Below are positions 7,743-16,406 of a stretch of 64,000 nucleotides of DNA, in pieces. This stretch comes from Ammoniphilus sp. YIM 78166. GTDB taxonomy: Bacteria; Bacillota; Bacilli; Aneurinibacillales; RAOX-1. Numbering within the stretch: position 1 is the stretch's first letter; every line of letters begins with the position of its first letter. The stretch is taken from NCBI RefSeq assembly GCF_004522215.1, contig NZ_SDLR01000009.1:62279-126278 (forward strand). The letters are read 5' to 3'. The position numbers and the translations under genes are program-made. The notes under the pieces were generated by a model. That model was given only the letters and a program-made list of their open reading frames with translations, ran no database searches and was not told the origin of the DNA.

Positions 7743-9164
7743 CTAGTTACGATTCCAGACTACAAGCTTCATTTCCGTCATTTCCTCCACGGCATATTTC
7801 AACCCTTCTCGGCCAAATCCGCTTTCCTTTACCCCTCCGTATGGCATGTGATCGACACGGAACGTCGGGATATCGTTGATCATGACGCCGCCTACATGTA
7901 GCTTTTCTGCTGCATCCAAAGCCACATGCACGTTATCAGTATAAATGCCGGCTTGTAATCCATAGCGAGAATCGTTAACCAAATCCATCGCCTCTTCGAC
8001 GGTTTCGACCTTGTTCACGAGAACAATCGGAGCAAACACTTCTTGGCAAGATACCTTCAGCGATGGATCAGCGTTCAAAATGACCGTTGGATAAAGGATA
8101 TTGCCTTCTGCCTTTCCTCCAGTTGCCACGATGGCACTGCCCTGCTTCGCTTCCTCAATCCATTGAAGCGTTCTGTCCACTTCGCCTGGAGAGATCAGCG
8201 CCGATACATCTGTTTCCGGATCGAGCGGATTGCCCAATTTAAGCTGATTCGTAGCTGCGATAAACTTCTCTACAAATTCCTCGTAAACCTCCCGATGAGC
8301 ATAAACGCGCTGCAAGGAAATGCAAACCTGGCCTTGATTGGAAAACGCCCCCGTAACACAGCAGGAAATAATTCTATCGATGTTTACTCCCTTGTCCACG
8401 ATCACAGCGGCATTGGAACCAAGCTCTAGGGTTACCCGCTTTAATCCCGCTTTGTTCCGAATTCCTATGCCTACCGCCGGACTGCCGGTAAAAGTGATCA
8501 TATTGACCCGATCATCCACTACAATCTGATCACCAACCACTCGACCGCTCCCCGTGATTACGTTCAACGCCCCCTTAGGCAAGCCAGATTGCTGCAGCAG
8601 TTCTGCAATAAAGAAGGAAGATAACGGAGTTTGAGAAGCAGGCTTCAATACGAGGGTATTCCCAGCAGCAATCGCAGGTCCTACTTTATGGGCAACGAGA
8701 TTCATAGGGAAATTGAAAGGTGTGATAGCGCCTATCACGCCGATTGGCTCCCTGATTGTATAGCCTACTCGCCCTTCTCCTCCCCGTGCAGCATCCAATG
8801 GAATGGTTTCTCCATGAATGCGCTTCGCTTCCGCGGCGGCAAATTTATAGGTTTCAATGGTACGTGATACCTCTGCTTTTGCGGTGGTAATCGGTTTAGC
8901 TGCCTCTAGAGCAATCAGCTGTGCGGCTTCCTCCGCTCGCTCCTCGAGCAAACGGGATAGGGTTTCGAGAATCTGAGCGCGACGATGTGCCGGCAGCTTC
9001 GCCATCTCGTTTCGTGCCTGGTAGGCGGATTCGATCGCCTCTTGGGTTTCTTTCTCCGTGGCCACCGCGACTTCTGCAATCACTTCCCCGGAATAAGGTG
9101 AGCGCAAAGAGCTATAGGATTCGGTTTCCCGCCACTCGCCATTGATGAATAGGTGTTTCTTCAT
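7743..9164 (-). CDS. Aldehyde dehydrogenase, probable succinate-semialdehyde step
   Basis: NAD(P)-dependent aldehyde dehydrogenase of about 473 residues. The catalytic Cys lies in GQVCIS near residue 285, the Glu in LELGSN, and the N-terminal block is LFINGEW. The LELGSNAAVIVD form resembles lactaldehyde/sulfoacetaldehyde-type enzymes rather than the classical GabD. The ATG at 9164 overlaps the stop of the preceding small gene (ATGA) and has AAAGGGG eight bases ahead, so it is preferred to 9170. As the second aldehyde dehydrogenase of a trigonelline-type operon it could oxidise succinate semialdehyde, the role of TgnE. That is inference from position. Confidence 0.85.
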   Translation of the reverse strand: MKKHLFINGEWRETESYSSLRSPYSGEVIAEVAVATEKETQEAIESAYQARNEMAKLPAHRRAQILETLSRLLEERAEEAAQLIALEAAKPITTAKAEVSRTIETYKFAAAEAKRIHGETIPLDAARGGEGRVGYTIREPIGVIGAITPFNFPMNLVAHKVGPAIAAGNTLVLKPASQTPLSSFFIAELLQQSGLPKGALNVITGSGRVVGDQIVVDDRVNMITFTGSPAVGIGIRNKAGLKRVTLELGSNAAVIVDKGVNIDRIISCCVTGAFSNQGQVCISLQRVYAHREVYEEFVEKFIAATNQLKLGNPLDPETDVSALISPGEVDRTLQWIEEAKQGSAIVATGGKAEGNILYPTVILNADPSLKVSCQEVFAPIVLVNKVETVEEAMDLVNDSRYGLQAGIYTDNVHVALDAAEKLHVGGVMINDIPTFRVDHMPYGGVKESGFGREGLKYAVEEMTEMKLVVWNRN

Positions 9165-9412
9165 GAACATTCCCCTTTTAAATTACAGTATTCCTGCAGT
9201 TTGCTAGATAAACCACCATGTCCAAAGGGCTGACGAGCCTGTCGAGCCAAAAAAGAAAGAATCGTCTTGCGACGATTTACGATGTCGATCCATCCCTGCT
9301 CATAAAACCACTGATCGATGGCGTTATACACCCCTCGATTAACACCATACCGGGACTCACATAAGCGGATGAACGAGAGGTCCGGCATTTGAACATCTAT
9401 CTCTATATTCAT
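9161..9412 (-). CDS. Unknown 83-residue protein in the catabolic operon
   Basis: A short protein beginning MNIEIDVQMPDLSF. It has ESRYGVNRGVYNAIDQW in the middle and an Arg-rich helix (NRRKTILSFLARQARQPF). The start overlaps the stop of the RibB/kinase gene as ATGA and the stop overlaps the next start, so translation is tightly coupled. No family is recognised and there are no membrane segments or metal motifs. The coupling suggests a real subunit or accessory of the pathway. Confidence 0.65.
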   Translation of the reverse strand: MNIEIDVQMPDLSFIRLCESRYGVNRGVYNAIDQWFYEQGWIDIVNRRKTILSFLARQARQPFGHGGLSSKLQEYCNLKGECS

Positions 9413-10401
9413 ACCGCTGCTCCGATTAATAGAGAGCCTTTTACGTATTCCACATCTCTCTGGATCTGCGAGATCAAGTTTTCCAAACCGGCAAAGGACA
9501 TCTCCTCTCGGACATAGCAACACACCTCTACAACAAGCCATTCGCCGTATATCATTTCATTAAAGTCAAATATGTGTACTTCATAATGAACCTGCGTTCC
9601 ATCTTGTTGGATGGTCGGACGCACCCCGACGTTCATGATCCCGGCAAATGACCGCTCACCGTAAGTCACTTTTACACCGTAGACACCGTTTGACAGAGGG
9701 AGTTGTTCGGATTGGATATCCAAATTTGCCGTAGGAAAGCCGATCCTCCGCCCCAATTGATTTCCATAGATGACCTGACCTTTCAATGTACCAAATGTAT
9801 CCTGCTTTCTCATCTCCACCACTTCGCTTACATGTAGAATAGGAATGCCGCATTCCGCCGATAACTTTTGGAGCTCGGCAACAGACGCCATTTCACCCTT
9901 TGCATTCAAGACCTCACAACAGTAGCCGATAGGCAAAGAAGAAGCCATTCTTGCCAGATCAATCACCGCTTCCACCACGCCGACTCTTTCTAATAATCCG
10001 TTATTTTTCCCTAACAAGGGAAAAAGATGTCCGGGTCTGCGAAAGTCCTCTGCTAGGGCTTCCTCCTGTGTAAGAGCCGAAATGGTATCCGCCCGTTCAA
10101 ATGCGGAAATCCCTGTTGTGTTGGTCTTATAGTCGATAGAAAGGGTAAAAGGCTTCGCATAGGCATTCGTTCCTGAAGGAACAACCATCAGAGGAAGCTC
10201 TAGTTTCCTGGCCTTGTCTTCCGTCAGGCAGACCGAAACCAATCCTTTTCCGATTTTCGTCATGAGATTGACCTGCTGGGGAGTGACCTGGCTGGCAGCT
10301 CCCACCAATTTACCCTCCCCTGTATTTACGTCGTCAATGAGAAGGACCAATTCTCCCTCCTTCATGACGTGAAGTGCCCGTCCCGCTGTTTTGGTGATCA
10401 T
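9409..10401 (-). CDS. RibB-like / riboflavin kinase fusion protein
   Basis: A 330-residue two-domain protein. Residues 1-205 follow 3,4-dihydroxy-2-butanone-4-phosphate synthase (LPLMVVPSGTNAYAKPFT, GISAFERADTI, DFRRPGHLFPL). Residues 210-325 follow the riboflavin kinase half of RibF (GQVIYG, GRRIGFPTANLDI, MNVGVRPTIQ, HIFDFNEMIYG). The FAD-synthetase domain is absent. In the RibB part the usual acidic ENEGD loop is TGEGK and GHTEA is GVVEA, so the synthase site looks altered. The kinase motifs look intact. It sits between FMN reductase and dehydrogenase genes and may supply FMN for the operon's monooxygenase (inference). Confidence 0.8.
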   Translation of the reverse strand: MITKTAGRALHVMKEGELVLLIDDVNTGEGKLVGAASQVTPQQVNLMTKIGKGLVSVCLTEDKARKLELPLMVVPSGTNAYAKPFTLSIDYKTNTTGISAFERADTISALTQEEALAEDFRRPGHLFPLLGKNNGLLERVGVVEAVIDLARMASSLPIGYCCEVLNAKGEMASVAELQKLSAECGIPILHVSEVVEMRKQDTFGTLKGQVIYGNQLGRRIGFPTANLDIQSEQLPLSNGVYGVKVTYGERSFAGIMNVGVRPTIQQDGTQVHYEVHIFDFNEMIYGEWLVVEVCCYVREEMSFAGLENLISQIQRDVEYVKGSLLIGAAV

Positions 10402-10428
10402 GCTACTCCTTCCCCCTTCCTCTTCGAC

Positions 10429-10962
10429 TTATTTTAAGGCTCGCTGCATATGCACGACTTCCTGCGCAAGTTGCTTGACACGTTCTACCACATCCGGGTC
10501 TGTCAATTCATTTTGCTTGTTAAAATGGTCATTATGAGCATAAACATAACCGGGTGCCACAAAAGCGCGGAAATATCCGGCAATCGGCTTTAGCTGGTTC
10601 TCAATGACCAGATAATGCTGATAGGTTCCCCCCGTCGCCACGAACCCCATGACCTTGTTGCGAAACACCTGCGGCGGGATTAAATCAAACAGATTCTTCA
10701 ATGCTCCCGTCATCGATCCTTGGAAAATCGGGGTCCCGATCACATAGAAATCAGCAGAAGATACCAAATCTATCACTTTCTTTGTATCCCCCGTATAGGT
10801 AGCTGGATCCCGCCCATCGCAAAACTGGACGTCATACTCCTTCAGATCAAGAAATTGCACCTCGATATCCGCGTTGTCCTTCTTGATTTCTTCTAATAAG
10901 TTTTGAACTACCACCCGTGTTTTCGAGCCGGTGATCGTACCGGAAATCCCCAATACTTTCAT
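10429..10962 (-). CDS. NAD(P)H-dependent FMN reductase
   Basis: A 177-residue flavodoxin-fold reductase of the SsuE/MsuE type. The N-terminal phosphate loop is GISGTITGSKTRVV, and the flavin-binding stretch is IGTPIFQGSMTGALKNLFD. A ribosome site GGAGGAAGG precedes the ATG. It would deliver reduced FMN to the luciferase-like monooxygenase of the operon. The characterised trigonelline reductase TgnA belongs, as I recall, to a different flavin reductase family. If so, this would be a non-orthologous replacement. Confidence 0.85.
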   Translation of the reverse strand: MKVLGISGTITGSKTRVVVQNLLEEIKKDNADIEVQFLDLKEYDVQFCDGRDPATYTGDTKKVIDLVSSADFYVIGTPIFQGSMTGALKNLFDLIPPQVFRNKVMGFVATGGTYQHYLVIENQLKPIAGYFRAFVAPGYVYAHNDHFNKQNELTDPDVVERVKQLAQEVVHMQRALK

Positions 10963-10980
10963 ATTCCTTCCTCCCCTTCT

Positions 10981-12465
10981 TTATCTCATAATGAACGGAT
11001 CTGGCATCGGTTCCGACGACGTGTTGATCCAAACCACTTTATCTTCCGTGTATTCATAAATAGCATCGTAACCGCTTTCCCTTCCATAGCCGCTCCAGTG
11101 AGAGCCTCCGATCGGGGCAATAGGAGAAATGCTGCGATACGTATTCACCCAGACGATTCCTGCCCGAACACCTTTCGCTACGCGGTGAGCTTTCGCTAAG
11201 TGATTGGTCCAAATTCCAGCGGCTAAACCATAGTTGGTGCTGTTAGCCATCCGAACCACTTCTTCTTCGGTCTCAAAAGGAATCACGGTCAGGACGGGGC
11301 CAAATATTTCTTCCTGGGCAATGCGAATCTTCGTATCGGTATGCTCAAAGATCGTGGGCTGGAAATACCAGCCTTTGTTCAGCGCCTCAGGCCTCTTCCC
11401 TCCGTAAACCAAGCGCGCCCCATGTTCATGGCCAGCTTGCACATAATATTCCATCCGCTTCACCTGACCCTCGGTGGCCAGAGGTCCCACTTCCGTTTCA
11501 GGAGCTAGGGGATCGCCAATGACAATCTTGGAGGCGCGATCCACAACTTTTTCCAAAACCCGGTCATATATGCCTTTCTGGAGAAAAGCCCTGGAGCCCG
11601 CGACGCAACTCTGTCCTGCGGCACCGAAAATCCCTGCGATAATCCCCATGGCCGCACTATCCGCATCGGCATCATCGAATACGATATTCGGAGACTTTCC
11701 CCCAAGCTCTAACGTCACACGGGCAAAGTTCTGAGCGGAATTGCGGACCACGTGCCGCGCCGACTCGGTTCCCCCCGTAAACGCGATTCGTCGAACCAGA
11801 GGATGACTGGTCAGCGCGCTTCCCACGGGATCACCGAATCCCGTCACCACATTTACGACCCCAGGCGGAAATCCGGCTTCTTCAATCAGCGGAACCAATT
11901 CCAGGAGCGAAGCCGAGGTGACCTCAGAAGGCTTAATGACCATCGTATTTCCAGCCGCTAAGGCAGGTGCCAGCTTTAAGGTTGTGAGATATAGCGGGGA
12001 ATTCCAAGGGGTAATCGCGGCTACAACGCCTAATGGTTCCCGCGTCGTAAAGGCAAACATATCGGGTTTATCGATGGGGAGCGTTTCCCCATGGATCTTG
12101 TCCGCCAATCCCGCGTAATAATAGAAGAATTCCGGCAGATACTGCAGCTGTCCGCGCATTTCCCGGATCAATTTCCCATTGTCCAGCGTTTCATATACGG
12201 CCAAATCCTCTACTCGGGCGGCAATCAGATCGCCCAATCGCCTTAATAATTTTCCTCGCTGGGTGTAGGTGAGGGAACGCCAGGAAGCATGCTCGAAAGC
12301 ATCTTGTGCGGCTTGGACTGCCCGATCCACATCCGCTTCCGTTCCCTTGGCTACAAGACACCAGGGCTCTGCGGTTGCGGGATTATAGCTTTCAAAATAT
12401 TCTCCACTACTCGATTCGACCCATTCCCCATTGATATACATTCGATACTTTTTCAGCTCAGCCAT
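10981..12465 (-). CDS. tgnC: Aldehyde dehydrogenase, TgnC-like (MFMBL dehydrogenase)
   Basis: A 494-residue NAD-dependent aldehyde dehydrogenase. The catalytic Cys is in GAAGQSCVAGSR, the Glu in TLELGGKSPN, and the cofactor site is ITPWNSPLYLTTLKLAPALA. The overall pattern (YMYINGEWV-type start, TLDNGKLIREM, DKPDMFAFTTREPLG) is that of the family annotated as (Z)-2-((N-methylformamido)methylene)-5-hydroxybutyrolactone dehydrogenase, the third trigonelline enzyme. The start overlaps the end of the hydrolase gene by 13 bases, with GGGAG ahead. The family name is recalled, not searched, so substrate specificity is inferred. Confidence 0.85.
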   Translation of the reverse strand: MAELKKYRMYINGEWVESSSGEYFESYNPATAEPWCLVAKGTEADVDRAVQAAQDAFEHASWRSLTYTQRGKLLRRLGDLIAARVEDLAVYETLDNGKLIREMRGQLQYLPEFFYYYAGLADKIHGETLPIDKPDMFAFTTREPLGVVAAITPWNSPLYLTTLKLAPALAAGNTMVIKPSEVTSASLLELVPLIEEAGFPPGVVNVVTGFGDPVGSALTSHPLVRRIAFTGGTESARHVVRNSAQNFARVTLELGGKSPNIVFDDADADSAAMGIIAGIFGAAGQSCVAGSRAFLQKGIYDRVLEKVVDRASKIVIGDPLAPETEVGPLATEGQVKRMEYYVQAGHEHGARLVYGGKRPEALNKGWYFQPTIFEHTDTKIRIAQEEIFGPVLTVIPFETEEEVVRMANSTNYGLAAGIWTNHLAKAHRVAKGVRAGIVWVNTYRSISPIAPIGGSHWSGYGRESGYDAIYEYTEDKVVWINTSSEPMPDPFIMR

Positions 12466-13256
12466 GTTGACTCCCTTCTTCCTTTACATGTTTGTAAATG
12501 ATCAAGCAAGATCTGATTCAGCTGCGAAACCGCCTCAATCGGAAGCATGTGCCGTATGCCTTCCAATACCTTGACCTGGGCATGGGGAATTTTCTCCGCC
12601 ATGATCCTTGCCATCTCAGGGGTGGATCCTCCATCCAACTCCCCTGTAACGACTAAAGTGGGACATAAAATCTGGGGAAGCTGCGGATAAAGCTCCTCAT
12701 CCGCTGTTGCGAACACGCGATAGGCCGCCAAGTAAGCATCAGGCTGATTAGACTGCAAGCGGTGGCGAATCCTTTGAATCACTTCTGGATATTCATCCAT
12801 AAAGTCGGTAGTAAACCATCGTTGAATGGCGGCATCAATGGTGGTGAGGTGACCTTTTTGTTCTACTTCTTGCACTCGAGAGAGAACCGCCTGGCGCTGT
12901 TCGCCCGTTCGATTGGTCACGGAACTGACAATCACGAGCGAGATTACCTTTTCCGGAACCTGTGCCGCAAAGGCTTGAGCTACCAACCCTCCCATGGAAA
13001 AGCCTACGATATGGGCTTTCTCAATGGCTAAATCCGCTAGCAGATGATCCAATTGCTTCACAAATTGATGGATGTGATAGGGACCGGGAGGGCTGGCCGA
13101 CAGGCCATGCCCCATCATGTCATAAGAGATTACCCGGTATTCCTTGGACAATGCTTCCATCTGCTGAGCCCAAATGGTGGAGTCTAACCCGACACCATGG
13201 ATCAGGATAAGGGGTTCGCCTTTCCCTGCTTCAAGATAGTGAGTGGTTTTCTCCAT
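12453..13256 (-). CDS. tgnD: Alpha/beta hydrolase, TgnD-like
   Basis: A 267-residue alpha/beta hydrolase with its triad in place: the nucleophile Ser in GFSMGG near residue 106, Asp in VTGELDGGS, and His in GIRHMLPIE. The oxyanion strand is LIHGVGLD. It resembles 3-oxoadipate enol-lactonase-type hydrolases. In the trigonelline pathway the matching step hydrolyses (E)-2-((N-methylformamido)methylene)succinate to succinate semialdehyde, methylamine, formate and CO2. The gene sits between the TgnC-like dehydrogenase and the AA_synth gene with almost no spacing. Confidence 0.8.
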   Translation of the reverse strand: MEKTTHYLEAGKGEPLILIHGVGLDSTIWAQQMEALSKEYRVISYDMMGHGLSASPPGPYHIHQFVKQLDHLLADLAIEKAHIVGFSMGGLVAQAFAAQVPEKVISLVIVSSVTNRTGEQRQAVLSRVQEVEQKGHLTTIDAAIQRWFTTDFMDEYPEVIQRIRHRLQSNQPDAYLAAYRVFATADEELYPQLPQILCPTLVVTGELDGGSTPEMARIMAEKIPHAQVKVLEGIRHMLPIEAVSQLNQILLDHLQTCKGRRESTWLS

Positions 13257-13257
13257 A

Positions 13258-13836
13258 TTATTTCAGACCCATTTCTGCCATATCCTGATGGCGATCGCCG
13301 ATGCGTGGGAAAGGTCTCGCTCCTGTAGAGGCACCAATCGCGACGACGATTTCGTCTGCACGCGGGGCATCTGGGATATTCACATCGAAGGTAATATAAT
13401 GAGAACGCTTGGATTCATCATTTTTGTGAACCAGCGGAAGCGTTACATAAGTACCAGGGCCTCCTCGCTTATTCGTAAAGGTAAGAATGCTTGTTCCTTG
13501 TACAGAATCGCGGAACTTATTTCCAAATCGGAAGGTATGGATCAGAGCGGAAGCGTGCTCGATCTCTCCATCCACCCCAACGACAGCCGCCTTTCCAAAT
13601 GCCTCCACCTCGTCCGGAGAATCGATGACCTCAAAAAGCTTCTTGACTAGCACATCGCCTAAATCCGGAGCGCAAGCTAGAATTTCCGGCTTCAGGTCTT
13701 CCACGAAGCCTCGTCCGTGCCAAGGATTTTGTAAGACCGCAACAGTGGCGATATTGCGAATCGGGACCTCTAGTTCTCTTCCTCCCTCAGACCAAGTTTC
13801 CTCTACAAACGTATACACCTTGCGAATGTTCAACAT
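13258..13836 (-). CDS. AA_synth family protein (PF06684)
   Basis: About 192 residues of the so-called amino acid synthesis family. Visible motifs are RKVYTFVEETWSEGG, VAVLQNPWHGRGFVEDL and the glycine-rich end GASTGARPFPRIGDRHQD. The family name is historical and no reaction is established that I know of. The ATG at 13836 has GGAGACAGG ahead and is preferred to the one at 13854. It is the second gene of the operon, right after the monooxygenase, which suggests it handles an early ring-opening product or the amide. That is inference. It has no counterpart among TgnA-E. Confidence 0.8.
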   Translation of the reverse strand: MLNIRKVYTFVEETWSEGGRELEVPIRNIATVAVLQNPWHGRGFVEDLKPEILACAPDLGDVLVKKLFEVIDSPDEVEAFGKAAVVGVDGEIEHASALIHTFRFGNKFRDSVQGTSILTFTNKRGGPGTYVTLPLVHKNDESKRSHYITFDVNIPDAPRADEIVVAIGASTGARPFPRIGDRHQDMAEMGLK

Positions 13837-13871
13837 ATTCCTGTCTCCTCTCATATATGTGTGATGTTTTC

Positions 13872-15002
13872 TTAGGACTTAAATCTTGGCATAACCTCTT
13901 CGGCAAACAATTTGGTGCTGCGCATGATCTTTTCATGGGACAAACTTCCATGATTAGTCCAAAGCAATAGATTCTTGATGTTTAACTCTTCCTTCAGTTC
14001 CTGAATCTTTTCGGCAACATAATCCGGTGTACCGAACAATAGATTCCGAGGGTGCAAGAAATCGTAGCTTAATTCCGTTCCTGGCTTTAACTCTTCACCC
14101 GGGTCGAGCAAATTACCTAACCCTCTCCAGTGGCAAATCCAGCGGTAGGTATGCATAACCGCCTCCTCTGCATCTCGGCGGGCTTCTTCCATCGTTTCGG
14201 CTACATAGCAATCGCGGACTAAGGCAAGCCCTTCACCCAGCTCAGCTTGCGAGCCTCTCGCCTTCGAAAGCGTCTCGCGGTAGAGTTCAAAACGAGGCTT
14301 CAATTCCTTCACCGTTGGCATCCAGAACATGCCGTTTACTTGATGCTCCGCAGCCCATTGAATCGACCTTGGCGTATCGATTACCTGCCAGAGTGGAGGA
14401 TGAGACTTCTGGTAAGGCGGAGGCATGATCGACATCTTTTGAATCACGCCATTCTCCATATCCATGTAGTCCGGAGTTTGAGGGCTTAAGGGGTGATTCC
14501 ATTTCAATCCGGCAGCTGGAAACTGATAGAATTCTCCTTGGTGGGAAAAGAACCGCTCCGATAAAGCCTTCTTTAAGATTTCATACGTTTCTTCAAATAA
14601 GGCGCGGTTTTTTTCCTGATCTCGAGGATCCGCGTGCTGATTAAGATTCATCGCTTCGCGGCCATACAGTCCACGTCCGATCCCTACCTCTACGCGCCCT
14701 TTGCTCATTTGGTCAAGAAAGGCGATATCTTCCGCCAAACGCAGCGGGTGCCAGAAGGTAATGATGTTGGCCGCCTGGCCAATGCGGATATTCTTCGTAC
14801 GGGCCGCGATATCGGCACCCATCATGATCGGATTCGGCACCAGCTCGTAACCCTCATGGCCGAAATGATGCTCCGTATACCATATCGAATCAAAACCGGC
14901 CTGATCGCAATACACCGCTTGCTCTCTCGCTTCATCTAGCACCTGAGCGAATTCTTCATGTCTGCCAGGACCCGCCAAGTTTGCAAATATTCCAAATTTC
15001 AT
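13872..15002 (-). CDS. tgnB: Luciferase-like FMNH2-dependent monooxygenase, TgnB-like
   Basis: A 376-residue member of the bacterial luciferase (LLM) superfamily, a TIM barrel that uses reduced FMN from a partner reductase. Typical blocks are DSIWYTEHHFGHEGYELVPN, RIGQAANIITFWHPLRLAED, and GRVEVGIGRGLYGREAMNL. It is the first gene of the operon, with AAAAGGGG ahead and GntR-type operator sites at 15050-15075. In the trigonelline pathway the equivalent enzyme (TgnB) opens the pyridinium ring. The full set of partner genes supports that role, but a related N-heterocycle is possible. Confidence 0.85.
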   Translation of the reverse strand: MKFGIFANLAGPGRHEEFAQVLDEAREQAVYCDQAGFDSIWYTEHHFGHEGYELVPNPIMMGADIAARTKNIRIGQAANIITFWHPLRLAEDIAFLDQMSKGRVEVGIGRGLYGREAMNLNQHADPRDQEKNRALFEETYEILKKALSERFFSHQGEFYQFPAAGLKWNHPLSPQTPDYMDMENGVIQKMSIMPPPYQKSHPPLWQVIDTPRSIQWAAEHQVNGMFWMPTVKELKPRFELYRETLSKARGSQAELGEGLALVRDCYVAETMEEARRDAEEAVMHTYRWICHWRGLGNLLDPGEELKPGTELSYDFLHPRNLLFGTPDYVAEKIQELKEELNIKNLLLWTNHGSLSHEKIMRSTKLFAEEVMPRFKS

Positions 15003-15049
15003 CTTTATACCCCTTTTCTGAATTTAATCCCTACCGTATCCCTTGCACG

Positions 15050-15075
15050 TTGCATGTACCATGTACCATACAAGG
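15050..15075. promoter_or_regulatory. Operator region of the catabolic operon (two overlapping GntR-type sites)
   Basis: TTGCATGTACCATG is followed at once by CATGTACCATACAAG. It is built of the same half sites as the perfect palindrome at 18121-18137. The position, about 50 bases upstream of the monooxygenase start, fits repression by the adjacent GntR/FadR-type protein. Confidence 0.65.
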
Positions 15076-15154
15076 AACGTTTATAGGTCTATGATAACGG
15101 TCTCAATTCCATCTGTCAATATCTTTGTTATTATCAAAAAACTTTAATTGAAAA

Positions 15155-15198
15155 TACTTCCCTTGGCAGAGTGCTGACTGTCGATTCCCCTGCCAAGA
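15155..15198 (-). terminator. Possible terminator of the gntR gene
   Basis: CTTGGCAG and CTGCCAAG pair around a 20-base loop, followed on the minus strand by GGAAGTATTTTC. The T run is weak. Confidence 0.35.
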
Positions 15199-15216
15199 GC
15201 CTTATTTATAGGCACC

Positions 15217-15891
15217 TTACTTGTTATACAGCTCTGCCTTCATGATTTGGATGAGTTTAACCCCGCTTGCCTTCACATGCTCTCTCATCAACTGTTCCGC
15301 CCCTTGGATATCCTGATTTTGGATCACCTCCACAATTTTTCGGTGTTCTTCGACCGATTTTTGCAAGCGTTCGGGCTGCCCTAATGTTAGATAAACAAAT
15401 CGCTTATACGGAAGCTGATTAATCAGTAAATTAAAATGGTAAAGGAGCTTGCTGTTTCCCGATCCTTTGAGTATCGCTTCATGAAAGCGGTCATTGGCTT
15501 CTACATAACCATCAATATTCCCCTTACCTACCGCTTCTTCCATGCTTTTGAACGCACGGATAAGCTCCGTCCTCTCCGGAATGTCGCCTCTTTCCGCCAT
15601 CAAACCGGCCGCAAGACCTTCCAACGACTCCTTCAACTTAAACAATTCCACAATTTCCTTTTCCGTTGGCTTCGTCACGCACGTTCCAACACGTGGAATA
15701 ATCTCCACTAACCCCTCTTGCTGAAGCTGTTTGAGAGCCTCTCGGACCGGAGTTCTGCTTACCCCTAGCCTCTGCGCCAGAGCAGTTTCAGAAAGCTTTT
15801 CTCCCAATTCAAACTCTCCGGATACGATTGCATTGCGGAGTACGTTTGTTACTTGCGTATGAATACTTTCGGTGGAAACGGAAAGATTCAT
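15217..15891 (-). CDS. GntR-family (FadR/FCD) transcriptional regulator
   Basis: An N-terminal winged helix (GEKLSETALAQRLGVSRTPV, REALKQLQQEGLVE) is followed by a helical FCD effector domain. FCD metal-type residues are visible in YVEANDRFHEAIL and the later EEHRKIVE. The ATG at 15891 has AGGTGG four bases ahead. The longer frame from 15942 has no site and overlaps a putative operator. The matching palindromes before this gene, the monooxygenase operon and the BCCT gene suggest that it controls all three and itself. The effector is unknown: the imported quaternary amine or a pathway intermediate. Confidence 0.9.
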   Translation of the reverse strand: MNLSVSTESIHTQVTNVLRNAIVSGEFELGEKLSETALAQRLGVSRTPVREALKQLQQEGLVEIIPRVGTCVTKPTEKEIVELFKLKESLEGLAAGLMAERGDIPERTELIRAFKSMEEAVGKGNIDGYVEANDRFHEAILKGSGNSKLLYHFNLLINQLPYKRFVYLTLGQPERLQKSVEEHRKIVEVIQNQDIQGAEQLMREHVKASGVKLIQIMKAELYNK

Positions 15892-15927
15892 GATACCACC
15901 TGCCTCTCTGCCTTCTCTGCCATACAC

Positions 15928-15940
15928 CATGTACCATACC
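15928..15940. promoter_or_regulatory. GntR-type operator half site upstream of gntR
   Basis: CATGTACCATACC repeats the right half of the site at 15060-15073. It lies 37 bases before the chosen gntR start, consistent with autoregulation. Confidence 0.55.
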
Positions 15941-15992
15941 AAAATAAAGTTATATTATTCATGATATTTTCATTCCAACCTGGAGTCAATCG

Positions 15993-16382
15993 TTATTCCT
16001 CCTTTTCTTTTTCCATGGCCAAAAAGACTTCTTGGGCCACTCTGAAGCTATCTAGCGCCGCAGGAACACCGCAGTAAATAGCCGTTTGTAAAAAGACCTC
16101 TCGGATCTCTTCCTTTGTCACACCATTATTGAGGGCTCCACGAACATGCAGCTTAATCTCATGCGGTCGGTTGAGGGCGGTTAGCATAGCCAAATTAATC
16201 ATGCTGCGGGTTTTTCTCGAAAGATCTGGTCGGGTCCAGACCTCCCCCCAACAATATTCGGTAACCAGTTCCTGCATCGGCCGATTGAAATCGGTTGCAT
16301 TTTTCAATGATTGATCCACATACTCCGAGCCCAAAACCGCACGGCGGACTTCTAAACCTTCTTCAAATCTTTTGGAAGTCAT
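15993..16382 (-). CDS. Carboxymuconolactone decarboxylase family protein
   Basis: A 129-residue AhpD/CMD-fold protein resembling 4-carboxymuconolactone decarboxylase: PMQELVTEYCWGEVWTRP, then SMINLAMLTALNRPHEIKLH, then HVRGALNNG and FLQTAIYCGVPAA. It lacks the CxxC of AhpD peroxidases, so a decarboxylase or isomerase-like role fits better. The start at 16382 has AAGGAG eight bases ahead. It is downstream of the BCCT transporter in the same direction, 24 bases apart, so probably co-transcribed. No such step is known to me in the trigonelline pathway. Confidence 0.8.
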   Translation of the reverse strand: MTSKRFEEGLEVRRAVLGSEYVDQSLKNATDFNRPMQELVTEYCWGEVWTRPDLSRKTRSMINLAMLTALNRPHEIKLHVRGALNNGVTKEEIREVFLQTAIYCGVPAALDSFRVAQEVFLAMEKEKEE

Positions 16383-16406
16383 TCTCCCCACTCCTTAAAG
16401 TTGAAT

